From positions 1,417,501 through 1,481,500 of the forward strand of contig NZ_AP019797.1 of assembly GCF_009936275.1 (NCBI RefSeq): a stretch of 64,000 bases of DNA. Direction: 5' to 3'. Source of the DNA: Rhodothermus marinus (GTDB lineage: Bacteria; Bacteroidota; Rhodothermia; Rhodothermales; Rhodothermaceae). Positions 50,918-59,680 of this stretch are shown piece by piece. How positions within the stretch are numbered: position 1 is the stretch's first letter; each line of letters opens with the position of its first letter. Made by a program: the position numbers and the translations under genes. A model generated the notes under the pieces. It had not been told where the DNA came from. It saw only the letters and a list, made by a program, of their open reading frames with translations, and did no database searches.

Positions 50918-51406
50918 ATGCGACTCTGCTTGCTGCGTCATGCCGAGGCGCATCCGGCCGCGCCCGGTCAGCCCGACGCCGAGCGGCTGCTCACGGAAGC
51001 CGGTCAGCAGGTAGCCCGTCAGATGGGGGAAGCGCTACGGCGTATTCGACTGGCACCGGGCGCCGTTTACACCAGTCCGTACCGCCGCGCCGTGCAGACG
51101 GCGCAGGCGGTGGCCGAAGCGCTGGGCGTGCCCGTCGTTGAAGACCGGCTGCTGGCTCCAGGGTGCGGTCCGGCCGAACTGGAAGCGCTCATTCAGGCCT
51201 ACGCCCCTGGTGAAACCGTACTTGTCGTAGGCCATCAGCCCGACTTCGGCGAGCTGGTGCGCTGGCTGACCGGCGCCGCCATTCGATTGCCCGCCGGAGG
51301 CCTGGCCGTCGTCGAGACGCCGGCGCTCCGAGAACGAGCCGGGACGCTGCATGGCCTGTACGATCCGGCCTGGCTGGCGGCTGTTATGACCGGGCAAACC
51401 GGTTGA
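50918..51406 (+). CDS. sixA: Phosphohistidine phosphatase SixA
   Basis: A 162-residue histidine-phosphatase-superfamily protein. The catalytic RHG-type motif is LLRHAEAHPAAP near the N-terminus, with Arg in YTSPYRRAVQTAQAV and the second His in VLVVGHQPDFGELV. The small size and the latter motif fit SixA, which removes phosphate from histidine in phosphotransfer proteins. A GGAG ribosome binding site precedes the ATG. It stands alone upstream of nirK. Confidence 0.82.
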   Translation: MRLCLLRHAEAHPAAPGQPDAERLLTEAGQQVARQMGEALRRIRLAPGAVYTSPYRRAVQTAQAVAEALGVPVVEDRLLAPGCGPAELEALIQAYAPGETVLVVGHQPDFGELVRWLTGAAIRLPAGGLAVVETPALRERAGTLHGLYDPAWLAAVMTGQTG

Positions 51407-51459
51407 CGGAGGTTTCGACGAACCTTGGCCGCCATTTCATGGGGTCTCCTTTCTGTCTT

Positions 51460-51482
51460 TATTTAGATAAAGTACTATTTAG
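51460..51482 (+). promoter_or_regulatory. Repeated TATTTAG motif upstream of nirK
   Basis: TATTTAG occurs at 51460-51466 and again at 51476-51482, 16 bases apart, in an AT-rich stretch 44-66 bases before the nirK start. Spacing of about one and a half helical turns and placement suggest an operator for a nitrite- or NO-responsive regulator, but no regulator is in the window. Confidence 0.35.
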
Positions 51483-51525
51483 TCGAAATTGATGCTGTCA
51501 CCAACAACCAAACCTGCTACCTGCC

Positions 51526-52593
51526 ATGAAAGCCAGCTCGCGTCGTGACTTTCTGAAAGGCCTGGGCGTGGCCGCCGCCGGTGGACTGATCACTTCCTCG
51601 GGCCTTTCGCTGGAAGCCGAAGGTCGTGGTCGTTCCGGCCGGATTGTTACGGGACCCATGGGGCGGCGTGTCGAGCGCGTGGCCGCCGATCCCGCCGACA
51701 TTCCGCCGCCGATCCATCGGGACTGGCCCATCACGCACGACATCACGCTGCGCGTCGAGGAGGTCGTGGCCGAGATCGAACCGGGTGTGACCTTCAACTT
51801 CATGACCTATAACGGCCAGATCCCCGGCCCCATGATCCGCGTGCGGCAGGGTGACGTGGTCAACCTGACCATCGAGAATCCGTCGTCGAACCGCATGCCG
51901 CACAACGTGGACTTCCATGCCGTTTACGGTCCGGGTGGTGGTGCTGCGCACACGCTGGTGGCGCCCGGCCAGTCGAAGACGATTCGCTTCCGCTGCCTGT
52001 ATCCGGGCGCGTACGTTTACCACTGCGCTGTGCCCGACATGGACTTCCACATCTCCAGCGGCATGTTCGGGATGATTCTCGTCGAGCCGCCGGAAGGCCT
52101 GCCGCCGGTGGACCGGGAGTTCTACCTGGGGCAGCATGAGCTCTACACCGACAAGCAGCCGGGCGAGCCGGGCCATCACAACTTTGACTTCGAGAAGCTC
52201 TTCGAAGAAAAACCCACCTACGTACTCTTCAACGGTGCCAAGTACGGCCTGACGGCCGATCGCTACGGCGCCATGAAGGCGAAGGTGGGCGAGACGGTCC
52301 GGATCTTCCTGGCGGTCGGTGGTCCGAATCTGACGAGCAACTTCCACCCGATCGGCAACGTGCTTTCCTACGTCTGGCGCGAAGGGGCCATCCTGAACAA
52401 CCCCGAACGGAATGCGCAGACCGTGGCCATCCCGCCGGGCAGCTGCGGCATCTTCCACATGCGGTTGCCGGTGCCCGGCCCGGTCAAGTTCGTCGATCAC
52501 GCGCTCACGCGTGTGGCGCGCAAGGGCCTGCTGGCCGTGCTGGAGGTGGAAGGTCCCGAGCAGCCGGACATCTACAATCCCAACCCCGCCTGA
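51526..52593 (+). CDS. nirK: Copper-containing nitrite reductase
   Basis: A 355-residue enzyme reducing nitrite to NO, exported by a Tat signal (SSRRDFLKGL). Two cupredoxin domains hold the full ligand set: type 1 copper His126, Cys167, His175 and Met180; type 2 copper His131, His166 and His325; and the catalytic Asp129 and His274. These line up with the well-known Alcaligenes enzyme. It is followed 27 bases later by a blue copper protein that may donate electrons. No nor or nos genes are near. The upstream region has a repeated TATTTAG. Confidence 0.93.
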   Translation: MKASSRRDFLKGLGVAAAGGLITSSGLSLEAEGRGRSGRIVTGPMGRRVERVAADPADIPPPIHRDWPITHDITLRVEEVVAEIEPGVTFNFMTYNGQIPGPMIRVRQGDVVNLTIENPSSNRMPHNVDFHAVYGPGGGAAHTLVAPGQSKTIRFRCLYPGAYVYHCAVPDMDFHISSGMFGMILVEPPEGLPPVDREFYLGQHELYTDKQPGEPGHHNFDFEKLFEEKPTYVLFNGAKYGLTADRYGAMKAKVGETVRIFLAVGGPNLTSNFHPIGNVLSYVWREGAILNNPERNAQTVAIPPGSCGIFHMRLPVPGPVKFVDHALTRVARKGLLAVLEVEGPEQPDIYNPNPA

Positions 52594-52619
52594 AACCCTG
52601 AACCAAGGAGGAAACAATC

Positions 52620-53063
52620 ATGATGCGTCGTAGCCTGTTGTTGGTGGGCCTGGTGCTCCTGGCACTCCGGGTCCAGGCCGAGCCGGTCAAAGAGATCGTG
52701 ATCGAGCCGGTCGGCGACGAGCTGAAGTTCAAGGTGACCGAGTTCACGGTCGCGCCGGGCGAGACCGTGCGGCTCATCTTCAAGAACACGGCGAAGGTGA
52801 TGCCGCACAACGTGGTCGTGCTGAACACCGACAGTCCGAACGTGGTGAACCGGGTGGGCACGGCCGCCATCTCGGACCCGGACTACGTGCCGGACGATCC
52901 GGCCATTCTGGCCTACACGAAGGTGGCCCAGCCTGGCGAGACCGTGGAGGTGACCTTCAAGGCGCCGGACAAACCCGGCCGCTACCGTTACGTCTGCACC
53001 TTCCCCGGACACTACACCCTGATGCAGGGCGTGATGGTCGTCTCCGGAAAGGCCACCAGCTGA
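52620..53063 (+). CDS. Azurin/auracyanin-type blue copper protein
   Basis: A 147-residue cupredoxin with a signal peptide (ends VQAE). Copper ligands are the His in MPHNVVVL and the Cys, His and Met of CTFPGHYTLM near the C-terminus, the usual type 1 spacing. It would carry electrons in the periplasm. Placed directly after nirK behind a strong AAGGAGG ribosome binding site, it is a likely electron donor to the reductase. A hairpin terminator at 53096-53125 ends the unit. Confidence 0.9.
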   Translation: MMRRSLLLVGLVLLALRVQAEPVKEIVIEPVGDELKFKVTEFTVAPGETVRLIFKNTAKVMPHNVVVLNTDSPNVVNRVGTAAISDPDYVPDDPAILAYTKVAQPGETVEVTFKAPDKPGRYRYVCTFPGHYTLMQGVMVVSGKATS

Positions 53064-53095
53064 TGGGGGAGGTGCACGCCTGAGCGATCAGGCAG

Positions 53096-53125
53096 GGGCG
53101 GACGCCGAGGCGTCCGCCCTTTTTC
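53096..53125 (+). terminator. Rho-independent terminator of nirK-cupredoxin
   Basis: An 11-bp stem GGGCGGACGCC (53096-53106) and GGCGTCCGCCC (53109-53119), closed by a minimal loop, followed by TTTTT at 53120-53124. Confidence 0.85.
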
Positions 53126-53217
53126 TTTATACCGGCCACTTCTGGGGGCCGATTTTACGGAAACGCCGGACAGATGCAGGCATATCAGGAATAACCAGGA
53201 GCAAAAGGCGCAGGGCC

Positions 53218-53787
53218 ATGGCCGAAACGGTCACGCGCTATCGGTTCACGGTGGAGGAATTTCATCGGATGGGCGAAGCGGGTATCTTTCAGGAAGATGA
53301 CCGCCTTGAACTGATCGAAGGCGAACTGGTCCGGATGAGTCCCGTCGGAAGCCGTCACGCCGCCTGTGTCAAGCGGCTGGTCGATCTCTTTCTGCCGCTT
53401 CAGGCAGGCCGAAAGGTTTTGCTTGGCGTTCAGGATCCCGTGCGTCTGGATGATCGGACGGAGGTGTATCCGGACGTGTCGTTGTTGCGGTGGCAGTCGG
53501 ACTACTACGCGTCGGGTCATCCGGGTCCGGAGGCGGTGTTGCTGGTGGTGGAGGTGTCGGAGACGTCGCTGGCCTATGATCGGGAGGTGAAGGTGCCACT
53601 TTATGCACGGGCGGGTGTGCCGGAGGTGTGGGTGGTGGATGTGGAGGGTCAGGCGTTGTGGGTGCACCGGTTGCCGGAGGGGGAGGCTTACCGGGAGGTC
53701 TGGCGACTGGAGGCCGGGGAGGAAGTGGCGCCGGAGGCGTTTCCGGAGCACCGGCTGCGGGTACAGGACATCCTGGGGATTTCCTGA
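53218..53787 (+). CDS. Uma2-family (DUF820) PD-(D/E)XK nuclease-like protein, copy 1
   Basis: A 189-residue protein of the restriction-endonuclease-like Uma2 family, which is expanded in cyanobacteria, Chloroflexi and some other lineages. RYRFTVEEFHRM, LELIEGELVRMSPVG, EVYPDVSLL and LLVVEVSETSLAYDREVKVPLYA supply the acidic and Lys residues of the PD-(D/E)XK core. Its role is unproven. A near-identical copy follows 17 bases later. The second half is strikingly G-rich and T-ending compared with neighbours, suggesting transfer. Confidence 0.85.
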   Translation: MAETVTRYRFTVEEFHRMGEAGIFQEDDRLELIEGELVRMSPVGSRHAACVKRLVDLFLPLQAGRKVLLGVQDPVRLDDRTEVYPDVSLLRWQSDYYASGHPGPEAVLLVVEVSETSLAYDREVKVPLYARAGVPEVWVVDVEGQALWVHRLPEGEAYREVWRLEAGEEVAPEAFPEHRLRVQDILGIS

Positions 53788-53804
53788 GGGCAGAGCGAAA
53801 AACT

Positions 53805-54368
53805 ATGGCGGAGCTGCTGACGCGCTATCGGTTCACGGTGGAGGAGTTTCACCGGATGGGCGAGGTGGGTATCTTTCGGGAGGATGATCGTCTGGAGCTA
53901 ATCGAAGGCGAGCTGGTCCGGATGAGTCCCGTCGGAAGCCGCCACGCCGCCTGTGTTGCCCGCCTGACGCGGCTCTTTGTGCCGTTGCAGGAGCGGGCCA
54001 TTGTCTGGGTACAGAATCCCGTGCGTCTGGATGATCGGACGGAGGTGTATCCGGACGTGTCGTTGTTGCGGTGGCGGTCGGACTACTACGCGTCGGGCCA
54101 TCCGGGTCCGGAGGCGGTGTTGCTGGTGGTGGAGGTATCGGAGACGTCGCTGGCCTATGATCGGGAGGTGAAGGTGCCACTTTATGCACGGGCGGGTGTG
54201 CCGGAGGTGTGGGTGGTGGATGTGGAAGGGCAGGTGTTGTGGGTGCACCGGTTGCCGGAGGGGGAGGCTTACCGGGAGGTCTGGCGGCTGGAGCCCGGTG
54301 AAGAGGTAGCACCGGAGGCGTTTCCGGCGCATCGGCTGCGGGTACAGGACATCCTGGGGATTTCGTAA
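53805..54368 (+). CDS. Uma2-family PD-(D/E)XK nuclease-like protein, copy 2
   Basis: A 187-residue tandem copy of the preceding gene. The two proteins agree at nearly every residue except for a block of about 20 (residues about 51-72), where VKRLVDLFLPLQAGRKVLL is replaced by VARLTRLFVPLQERAIV, and a few scattered positions. The ATG at 53805 is chosen by alignment with copy 1; a longer in-frame extension upstream is a shadow of copy 1. The active-site residues are kept. Confidence 0.85.
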   Translation: MAELLTRYRFTVEEFHRMGEVGIFREDDRLELIEGELVRMSPVGSRHAACVARLTRLFVPLQERAIVWVQNPVRLDDRTEVYPDVSLLRWRSDYYASGHPGPEAVLLVVEVSETSLAYDREVKVPLYARAGVPEVWVVDVEGQVLWVHRLPEGEAYREVWRLEPGEEVAPEAFPAHRLRVQDILGIS

Positions 54369-54372
54369 AGGC

Positions 54373-55104
54373 TCATCCGGAGGCGAGCAGGCTTTTCAGC
54401 GTGCGGGCGTTCTGCACGGCATGGCCGTCGATATCGTTGTTGAAGTACACGTACACGTCGCGGCCTTCGTCCAGCCAGTAGCGGATGCGGTTGGCCCATT
54501 CCCGGAGGGTGGCTTCGTCGTAGCCGCCCGCGTAACGTCCGGTCGTGCCATGGAAGCGCACGTAGACGGCCGGACCGGTCGTCCAGTGCGGCACGTCGAG
54601 CCGGGACCAGTCGTGGATGCAGAAGATCAGCTCCTGCTCCAATAGGAAGTTATGGACAGCTTCGGTGAACCAGCTCCGATGGCGAAACTCAAAGACGTGC
54701 AGATGTCCCTCGGGGAGCAGCGCGGTGAATGCCTCCAGACGCTCCAGGTCGGCGTGCAGGCCGGGTGGAAGCTGGTAGAGCACCGGCCCGAAGTGTTCCT
54801 GCAAGGGCGTCATGGTTTCAAAGAACGTCTGCAGCGGCTCGGTGCAGTCGCGCAGGCGTCGCTGGTGCGTGATCAGGCGACTGGCCTTGACGGCAAAGCG
54901 AAAGCCTGGCGGGGCCAGATCGTGCCAGCGCTGCACGGTAGCGGGGCGGGGGAGATGGTAGAACGTGTTGTTAAGTTCGACGGTGTCGAACTCGCGGGCG
55001 TAGTAGCTGAACCACTGATTCGAAGGCACCTCTTCCGGATAAAGCACGCCGCGCCAGTGACGATAAGCCCAGCCTGAGGTACCGATCCAGGCGCGTCCGT
55101 TCAT
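54373..55104 (-). CDS. DUF72 (YecE-like) protein
   Basis: A 243-residue protein of the DUF72 family with a TIM-barrel fold. IGTSGWAYRHWRGVLYPE, EFDTVELNNTFYHLP, FRFAVKASRLITH and DVYVYFNNDIDGHAVQNA are the family landmarks. Function is not established, although the fold suggests an enzyme or nucleic-acid protein. It is convergent with the second Uma2 gene, four bases from its stop. Confidence 0.88.
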   Translation of the reverse strand: MNGRAWIGTSGWAYRHWRGVLYPEEVPSNQWFSYYAREFDTVELNNTFYHLPRPATVQRWHDLAPPGFRFAVKASRLITHQRRLRDCTEPLQTFFETMTPLQEHFGPVLYQLPPGLHADLERLEAFTALLPEGHLHVFEFRHRSWFTEAVHNFLLEQELIFCIHDWSRLDVPHWTTGPAVYVRFHGTTGRYAGGYDEATLREWANRIRYWLDEGRDVYVYFNNDIDGHAVQNARTLKSLLASG

Positions 55105-55261
55105 GGAAAAACGTCGGGTTGGCCGGAACCGACTATAAAACCGGCCGTTGCAGCGTAGTGTTCACCGTATTGTTCCACCGACCGGTGCCCTCTCGTTGGC
55201 TGCACGGCATTTCTGCCTGACAGGGCAAGAGGACTTCCGGTCCCAGTACACAGGTTCAGTT

Positions 55262-55474
55262 ATGTCTCAGGGTACCGTCAAGTGGTTCAGCGCCGAAAAA
55301 GGCTACGGCTTCATCCAGCAGGATGGCGGGGGCGAAGATGTCTTTGTGCACCGGACGGCTGTGGCCGGGCTGGGCTACGGCGAAGAGCTGCGCAAGGGCG
55401 AGCGGCTGAGCTTTGAGATCCGTCGCACGCCCAAAGGACTTCAGGCCGTGAACGTCAAGCGGCTGGACGTGTAA
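55262..55474 (+). CDS. Cold-shock domain protein (CspA family)
   Basis: A 70-residue single-domain RNA-binding protein. It starts GTVKWFSAEKGYGFIQQ, with RNP1 KGYGFI and RNP2 DVFVH. The ATG at 55262 gives the exact family length; a longer open frame upstream is not coding. Csp proteins bind single-stranded RNA or DNA and unwind RNA structure. The 157-base upstream region may hold a long leader. A terminator follows at 55498-55541. Confidence 0.93.
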   Translation: MSQGTVKWFSAEKGYGFIQQDGGGEDVFVHRTAVAGLGYGEELRKGERLSFEIRRTPKGLQAVNVKRLDV

Positions 55475-55497
55475 GCGCGCGACGCGTTTGTACTCCC

Positions 55498-55541
55498 GAA
55501 AGGTCCGGCGTTTCTGTGGTGAGCGCCGGACCTTTCTTTTT
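55498..55541 (+). terminator. Terminator after cold-shock gene
   Basis: A 13-bp stem GAAAGGTCCGGCG (55498-55510) and its complement (55524-55536) with a 13-base loop, followed by TTTTT at 55537-55541. Confidence 0.85.
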
Positions 55542-55810
55542 AACCAACGGAGAGACGGTTGTCTCCGTGTATGCATTGAGGGGATTTCTTGGGCACGCAC
55601 CCGGCTGTCGTCAGCACGGTGGCATAGCCGCAGCCGCGTGATCAGGAGTGTGCGCCGCCAACATGTGGCGGAAACGACCATGTCTGCACCTTGTGGGTAT
55701 CAGAGCTCCTGGCACAACCTCAAGACCGCCTTCCAGATGAGCAAGGCGCAGCACAGGCGCAGAAACACCTCATGAATATCGGTGCGGCAACCGAAGTGCG
55801 CAGCATGACG
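55542..55810. other. Gene-free stretch with possible transposase fragment
   Basis: No intact gene is supported. On the minus strand a short frame within about 55708-55806 reads HEVFLRLCCALLIWKAV and ends at a stop. This resembles the end of a DDE-type transposase but is too short for a family call. It lies on the downstream side of the solitary CRISPR-type repeat. Confidence 0.3.
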
Positions 55811-55840
55811 ATTTCAATACCAGAAAGGTGCGATTAAAAC
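55811..55840 (-). CRISPR. Solitary CRISPR-type repeat
   Basis: A 30-bp sequence that reads on the minus strand from GTTTTAATCGCACC to GGTATTGAAAT. The GTTTNAATC start, ATTGAAA(T/C) end and 30-bp length are those of type I-B/III-type CRISPR repeats. No second copy is visible in the window, so it is not an array by itself. It looks like a leftover or a one-repeat locus. Confidence 0.55.
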
Positions 55841-55956
55841 CCCCAGCCTTAACCGTGATGATCGTAGTGGCTGAATCGGGATAGTTATTCAGGATGATAA
55901 TGATTGATATTGTGGCATAAGTAATTGTAAATGTGGGGATATGTCAGTTCATCCTT
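55841..55956 (-). other. AT-rich leader-like stretch beside the CRISPR-type repeat
   Basis: This 116-base region is distinctly AT-rich for this genome. In the minus-strand orientation it lies directly upstream of the repeat's GTTTT end, where a CRISPR leader would be. It holds no gene; it abuts the murA stop at 55957. Confidence 0.4.
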
Positions 55957-57276
55957 TCAGTTTTCCTCGGCCGATTCGGGAGTGGGGGTGGCGAATTCGT
56001 CGTAGCTTTCGCGACGGATGGCAATGCCGGCAGCCGAGAGCTTGCCTTCGAGATTTTCGTAGCCGCGGTCGAGGTGGTAGACACGCAGCACGTGCGTTTC
56101 GCCTTCGGCCACCAGACCTGCCAGCACCAGCGAGACGCTGCCGCGCAGGTCGGTGCTCATCACATGCGCGCCCTGCAGACGCTGCGGCCCTTCCAGATAA
56201 ACTGTATTGCCTTCGACCCGGGCCTGCAGCCCCATGCGCATGAGTTCGGGGACGTGCTTGAAGCGATCAGGATAGACTGTATCCCGCACGAAGCCGGCGC
56301 CTTCGGCCTGTGAGAGCAGAACGGTCCACTGCGCCTGCAGGTCGGTCGGGAAGCCCGGATAGGGCGCCGTCTCGATGGAAACGGCCTGCAGCCGTTCGGG
56401 CACGGTGACGGCCACCGTGTCGCCGTCGAAGGTGAACGCGGCACCGGTCTGGCGGAACGCCTCCAGAAACGCTTCGCCCAGATGAGAGGGCTCGGCGCCG
56501 GTCAGGTAGATCGTGTCGCCGGGCGTGCCCGCGATGGCGGCTGCGATCATGAAGGTGCCCAGTTCGATACGATCAGGACAGTTGCGGAACGTGACGGGAT
56601 GCAGGGCATCGACGCCTTCCACCTCGATCGTGCGTGTGCCGAGTCCTTCGATGCGGGCGCCCATCTGTTGCAGGGCCCGGCCAAAGACGACCACGTCGGG
56701 TTCCAGCGCGGCGTTTTCGATGCGGGAGCTGCCGTGGGCCGTGACGGCTCCCAGCAGCAGGTTGACCGTGGCGCCGACGCTGGGCGGCTCGAGCCGAAAA
56801 CGCCCCCCGCGCAGTCGTCCGCCGGGTGCGCGGGCCACCACGTAGCCCCGGTCCAGCTCGATCTCGGCCCCGAAGGCGCGCAGTCCCTCCAGGTGCAGGT
56901 TGACCGGGCGCGGACCCCAGGCGCAACCGCCCGGCAGCGACACGCGCGCCCGTCCGCAGCGGCCCAGCAGCGCGCCCAGCATGTAGAACGACGCCCGCAT
57001 CTGCTTGACCAGCTCGTAAGGGGCCTCGGGAAAGTCGATGCGCGTGGCATCGATGTGCATGACGTGCGTTTCCGGATCGAACCGCACCGAGGCCCCCGCA
57101 ATGCGCAGCACGTGGGAGAACGTGGTGATGTCGCGCAGGTGCGGGATGTTTTCCAGCACGGTGACGCCGTCGGCCAGCACGGCCCCGGCCATGAGCATGA
57201 GCGCCGTGTTCTTCGAACCGCTGATCGGGATCGTGCCCCGAAGCGGACGGCCGCCTTCGATGACCAGTTTATCCAT
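55957..57276 (-). CDS. murA: UDP-N-acetylglucosamine 1-carboxyvinyltransferase
   Basis: A 439-residue enzyme that adds enolpyruvate to UDP-GlcNAc, the first committed step of peptidoglycan synthesis. The ATG at 57276 gives the family start [14 protein letters not shown]; an upstream in-frame extension of 35 residues has no family match. [19 protein letters not shown] and the catalytic Cys118 in [14 protein letters not shown] are present, the latter being the fosfomycin-reactive residue. It is divergent from the cysteine desulfurase gene. Confidence 0.94.
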   Translation of the reverse strand: MDKLVIEGGRPLRGTIPISGSKNTALMLMAGAVLADGVTVLENIPHLRDITTFSHVLRIAGASVRFDPETHVMHIDATRIDFPEAPYELVKQMRASFYMLGALLGRCGRARVSLPGGCAWGPRPVNLHLEGLRAFGAEIELDRGYVVARAPGGRLRGGRFRLEPPSVGATVNLLLGAVTAHGSSRIENAALEPDVVVFGRALQQMGARIEGLGTRTIEVEGVDALHPVTFRNCPDRIELGTFMIAAAIAGTPGDTIYLTGAEPSHLGEAFLEAFRQTGAAFTFDGDTVAVTVPERLQAVSIETAPYPGFPTDLQAQWTVLLSQAEGAGFVRDTVYPDRFKHVPELMRMGLQARVEGNTVYLEGPQRLQGAHVMSTDLRGSVSLVLAGLVAEGETHVLRVYHLDRGYENLEGKLSAAGIAIRRESYDEFATPTPESAEEN

Positions 57277-57379
57277 ATTTCCGAAGGTTGTCGGTTCGGT
57301 AGCAAAATACAATCGGTGGAATCCGCACGCCAGCGGCCGCGTTCCTTCGAGGCGATGAGGGTTAGAGGAAATACGCGCC

Positions 57380-58552
57380 ATGCAGAAGCCGCAGATTATC
57401 TATCTGGACCATGCCGCCACGACGCCGCTCGATCCGCGCGTGCTGGAGGCGATGCGGCCGTATCTGGAGGAGCACTACGGTAACCCGTCGTCGGTACACC
57501 AGCTTGGCCGTCGGGCACGCGTGGCCATCGAGGAGAGTCGCGAGCGCATCGCCGCGCTGATCGGCGCCGAGCCGGCCGAGATCGTCTTCACCAGCGGCGG
57601 CACCGAGGCCGACAACCTGGCGCTCCGGGGCGTACTGCACGGGACGCGTCGGCACCTGATCACGTCGCTGGCCGAGCACGAGGCCATCCTGCGCACGGCC
57701 GAAGCGCTCGAAGAGGAGGGAGCGGCGGTCACTTACCTGCGGCCCGGACCCGACGGGGCCGTCACGGCCGAGCAGGTGGACGAAGCTATCACGGAGAAGA
57801 CGGGGCTGGTGTCGATCATGCACACGAACAACGAGTTGGGCACCTGTTCGCCCATCCGCGCCATCGCCGAGGTGTGCCACTGCCGGGGCGTGCCGCTGCA
57901 CTGCGACGCGGTGCAGGCCGTGGGTTTGCTGCCCGTGCGTGTGGACGAGCTGGGCGTCGATCTGCTTTCGGCCTCGGCGCACAAGTTCTACGGTCCCAAG
58001 GGGGTGGGCTTTCTGTACGTGCGGCGTGGTGTCGAGCTGCGGCCGCTGCTACACGGGGGCAAGCAGGAGCAGGGGCGACGGGCCGGTACCGAGAACGTGG
58101 CCGCCATCGTGGGCATGGCGCGGGCGCTGGAACTGGCCGTCGAAGAGCAGGAAACGCGCCTGGCCTATTTGCGCCAGCTCCGCGAGCGGCTGATCCGGCG
58201 ACTGGACGAGGCGCTGGGCGATACGTTCGTGCTGAACACACCACGCGATCCGGAGCGGGCCGCGCCGCACATCGTCAACATCGCCTTCCCGCCGCAGAAC
58301 GGCGAGCCTGTGGACGGCGAAATGCTGCTGCTCAATCTGGATCTGGAGGGCGTGTGCGTCTCGTCCGGTTCGGCCTGTACGAGCGGGGCCGTCGAACCCA
58401 GCCACGTGCTGCGGGCCATCGGGCTGCCCCGCGAGACGGCCGGAGCCGCCGTACGCTTTTCGATGGGCTGGAAAAACACCGAGGCGGAAATCGATCGGGC
58501 CGTCGAAATTCTGGCGGCTGTAATGGCCCGCCTGGTGGGCGTGCTCCGCTGA
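57380..58552 (+). CDS. Cysteine desulfurase (NifS/IscS type)
   Basis: A 390-residue PLP enzyme removing sulfur from cysteine for Fe-S clusters and thiolated tRNA. YLDHAATTPLDPRV opens the protein, Lys202 in SASAHKFYGPKG binds PLP, and Cys333 in SSGSACTSGAVEPSH is the active-site cysteine. GGKQEQGRRAGTEN is the group I signature. No iscU or sufE is next to it. It is transcribed toward fbp, 83 bases away. Confidence 0.92.
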   Translation: MQKPQIIYLDHAATTPLDPRVLEAMRPYLEEHYGNPSSVHQLGRRARVAIEESRERIAALIGAEPAEIVFTSGGTEADNLALRGVLHGTRRHLITSLAEHEAILRTAEALEEEGAAVTYLRPGPDGAVTAEQVDEAITEKTGLVSIMHTNNELGTCSPIRAIAEVCHCRGVPLHCDAVQAVGLLPVRVDELGVDLLSASAHKFYGPKGVGFLYVRRGVELRPLLHGGKQEQGRRAGTENVAAIVGMARALELAVEEQETRLAYLRQLRERLIRRLDEALGDTFVLNTPRDPERAAPHIVNIAFPPQNGEPVDGEMLLLNLDLEGVCVSSGSACTSGAVEPSHVLRAIGLPRETAGAAVRFSMGWKNTEAEIDRAVEILAAVMARLVGVLR

Positions 58553-58635
58553 AATTTGCAGGTAATGGAAGCAATCTGGTGCGACATTTTGTATTTTAGA
58601 AAAAAGCGCTTCTGTTCTAAAACCGACGAATCGCT

Positions 58636-59673
58636 ATGGAAACACTGCATACCCGGGGACGCAAAGTCGTTGAAGAGTTCATCACGCTGGAGCAATTCAT
58701 CATCGATCAACAGGAGCGCTTCCCGCATTCGACCGGAGCCTTTTCGCGGTTGTTGCGAGACATCAGCGTGGCGGCCAAGATCGTCAACCGCGACATCCGC
58801 CGGGCTGGCCTGGTGGACATCTTCGGAACCACCGGTAAGGTCAACATCCACGGCGAAGTACAGCAGAAGCTCGATGCACTGGCCCATGAAGAGTTCGTGC
58901 GGGCGCTCAAGCGGGGCGGCGAGTGCTGCCTGATCGGCTCGGAAGAACACGCCGAGGCCATTCCGCTCAGCGCCAACGGCGAGGGGGACGGCCGCTACAT
59001 CGTGCTGCTCGACCCCCTCGACGGCTCCTCGAACGTGGACGTGAACGTATCGGTTGGGACGATTTTCAGCATCTATCGCCTGCCCGACGAGTACGAGACA
59101 CCCACACTGGAAGCTGCTCTACAACCGGGCAGCAAGCAGGTTGCGGCCGGCTACATCGTCTACGGCTCGTCCACCATGCTGGTCTACACCACGGGCAACG
59201 GGGTCAACGGCTTCACGCTGGACCCGTCGATCGGCGAGTTCATCCTGTCGCATCCGAACATCCGCATTCCGAAGACCGGCTCGATCTACTCGATCAACGA
59301 GGGCAACTTCAACTCCTTCGAGGAAGGACTCAAGCGCTTCATCCGCTGGGCGCAGGAAGAAGACAAAGCCACGGGCCGGCCGTTCTCGACGCGCTACATC
59401 GGCTCGTTCGTGTCCGACTTTCACCGCAACCTGCTCAAGGGTGGCATCTACATGTACCCGGCCACGAAGAAGAATCCGGAGGGCAAGCTCCGGCTGATGT
59501 ACGAGGCCAACCCCATGGCCTTCATTGTGGAGCAGGCGGGCGGACGCGCTTCGGACGGCCATCGGCGCATCCTGGACATTGTGCCGGAGAAGCTGCACCA
59601 GCGCACGCCGCTGTTCATTGGTAGCGAGGAGCTGGTGCGCACCGTCGAGGAATTCCTGCAGGGCAAACGCTGA
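58636..59673 (+). CDS. fbp: Class 1 fructose-1,6-bisphosphatase
   Basis: A 345-residue enzyme of gluconeogenesis. [18 protein letters not shown] holds the metal-binding acidic residues and is the class 1 signature; [19 protein letters not shown] is also family-typical. It complements pckA in this window. A PIG-L deacetylase starts seven bases after its stop. Confidence 0.95.
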   Translation: METLHTRGRKVVEEFITLEQFIIDQQERFPHSTGAFSRLLRDISVAAKIVNRDIRRAGLVDIFGTTGKVNIHGEVQQKLDALAHEEFVRALKRGGECCLIGSEEHAEAIPLSANGEGDGRYIVLLDPLDGSSNVDVNVSVGTIFSIYRLPDEYETPTLEAALQPGSKQVAAGYIVYGSSTMLVYTTGNGVNGFTLDPSIGEFILSHPNIRIPKTGSIYSINEGNFNSFEEGLKRFIRWAQEEDKATGRPFSTRYIGSFVSDFHRNLLKGGIYMYPATKKNPEGKLRLMYEANPMAFIVEQAGGRASDGHRRILDIVPEKLHQRTPLFIGSEELVRTVEEFLQGKR

Positions 59674-59680
59674 ACACCTT

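Noticed and set aside
53628-53804. Long N-terminal extension of the second Uma2 gene
   Set aside because: It lies inside copy 1 in another frame, is glycine-rich and disappears on alignment of the two copies.
57277-57381. A 35-residue N-terminal extension of murA
   Set aside because: The ATG at 57276 matches the family start exactly, and the extension has no family match and overlaps the divergent promoter region.
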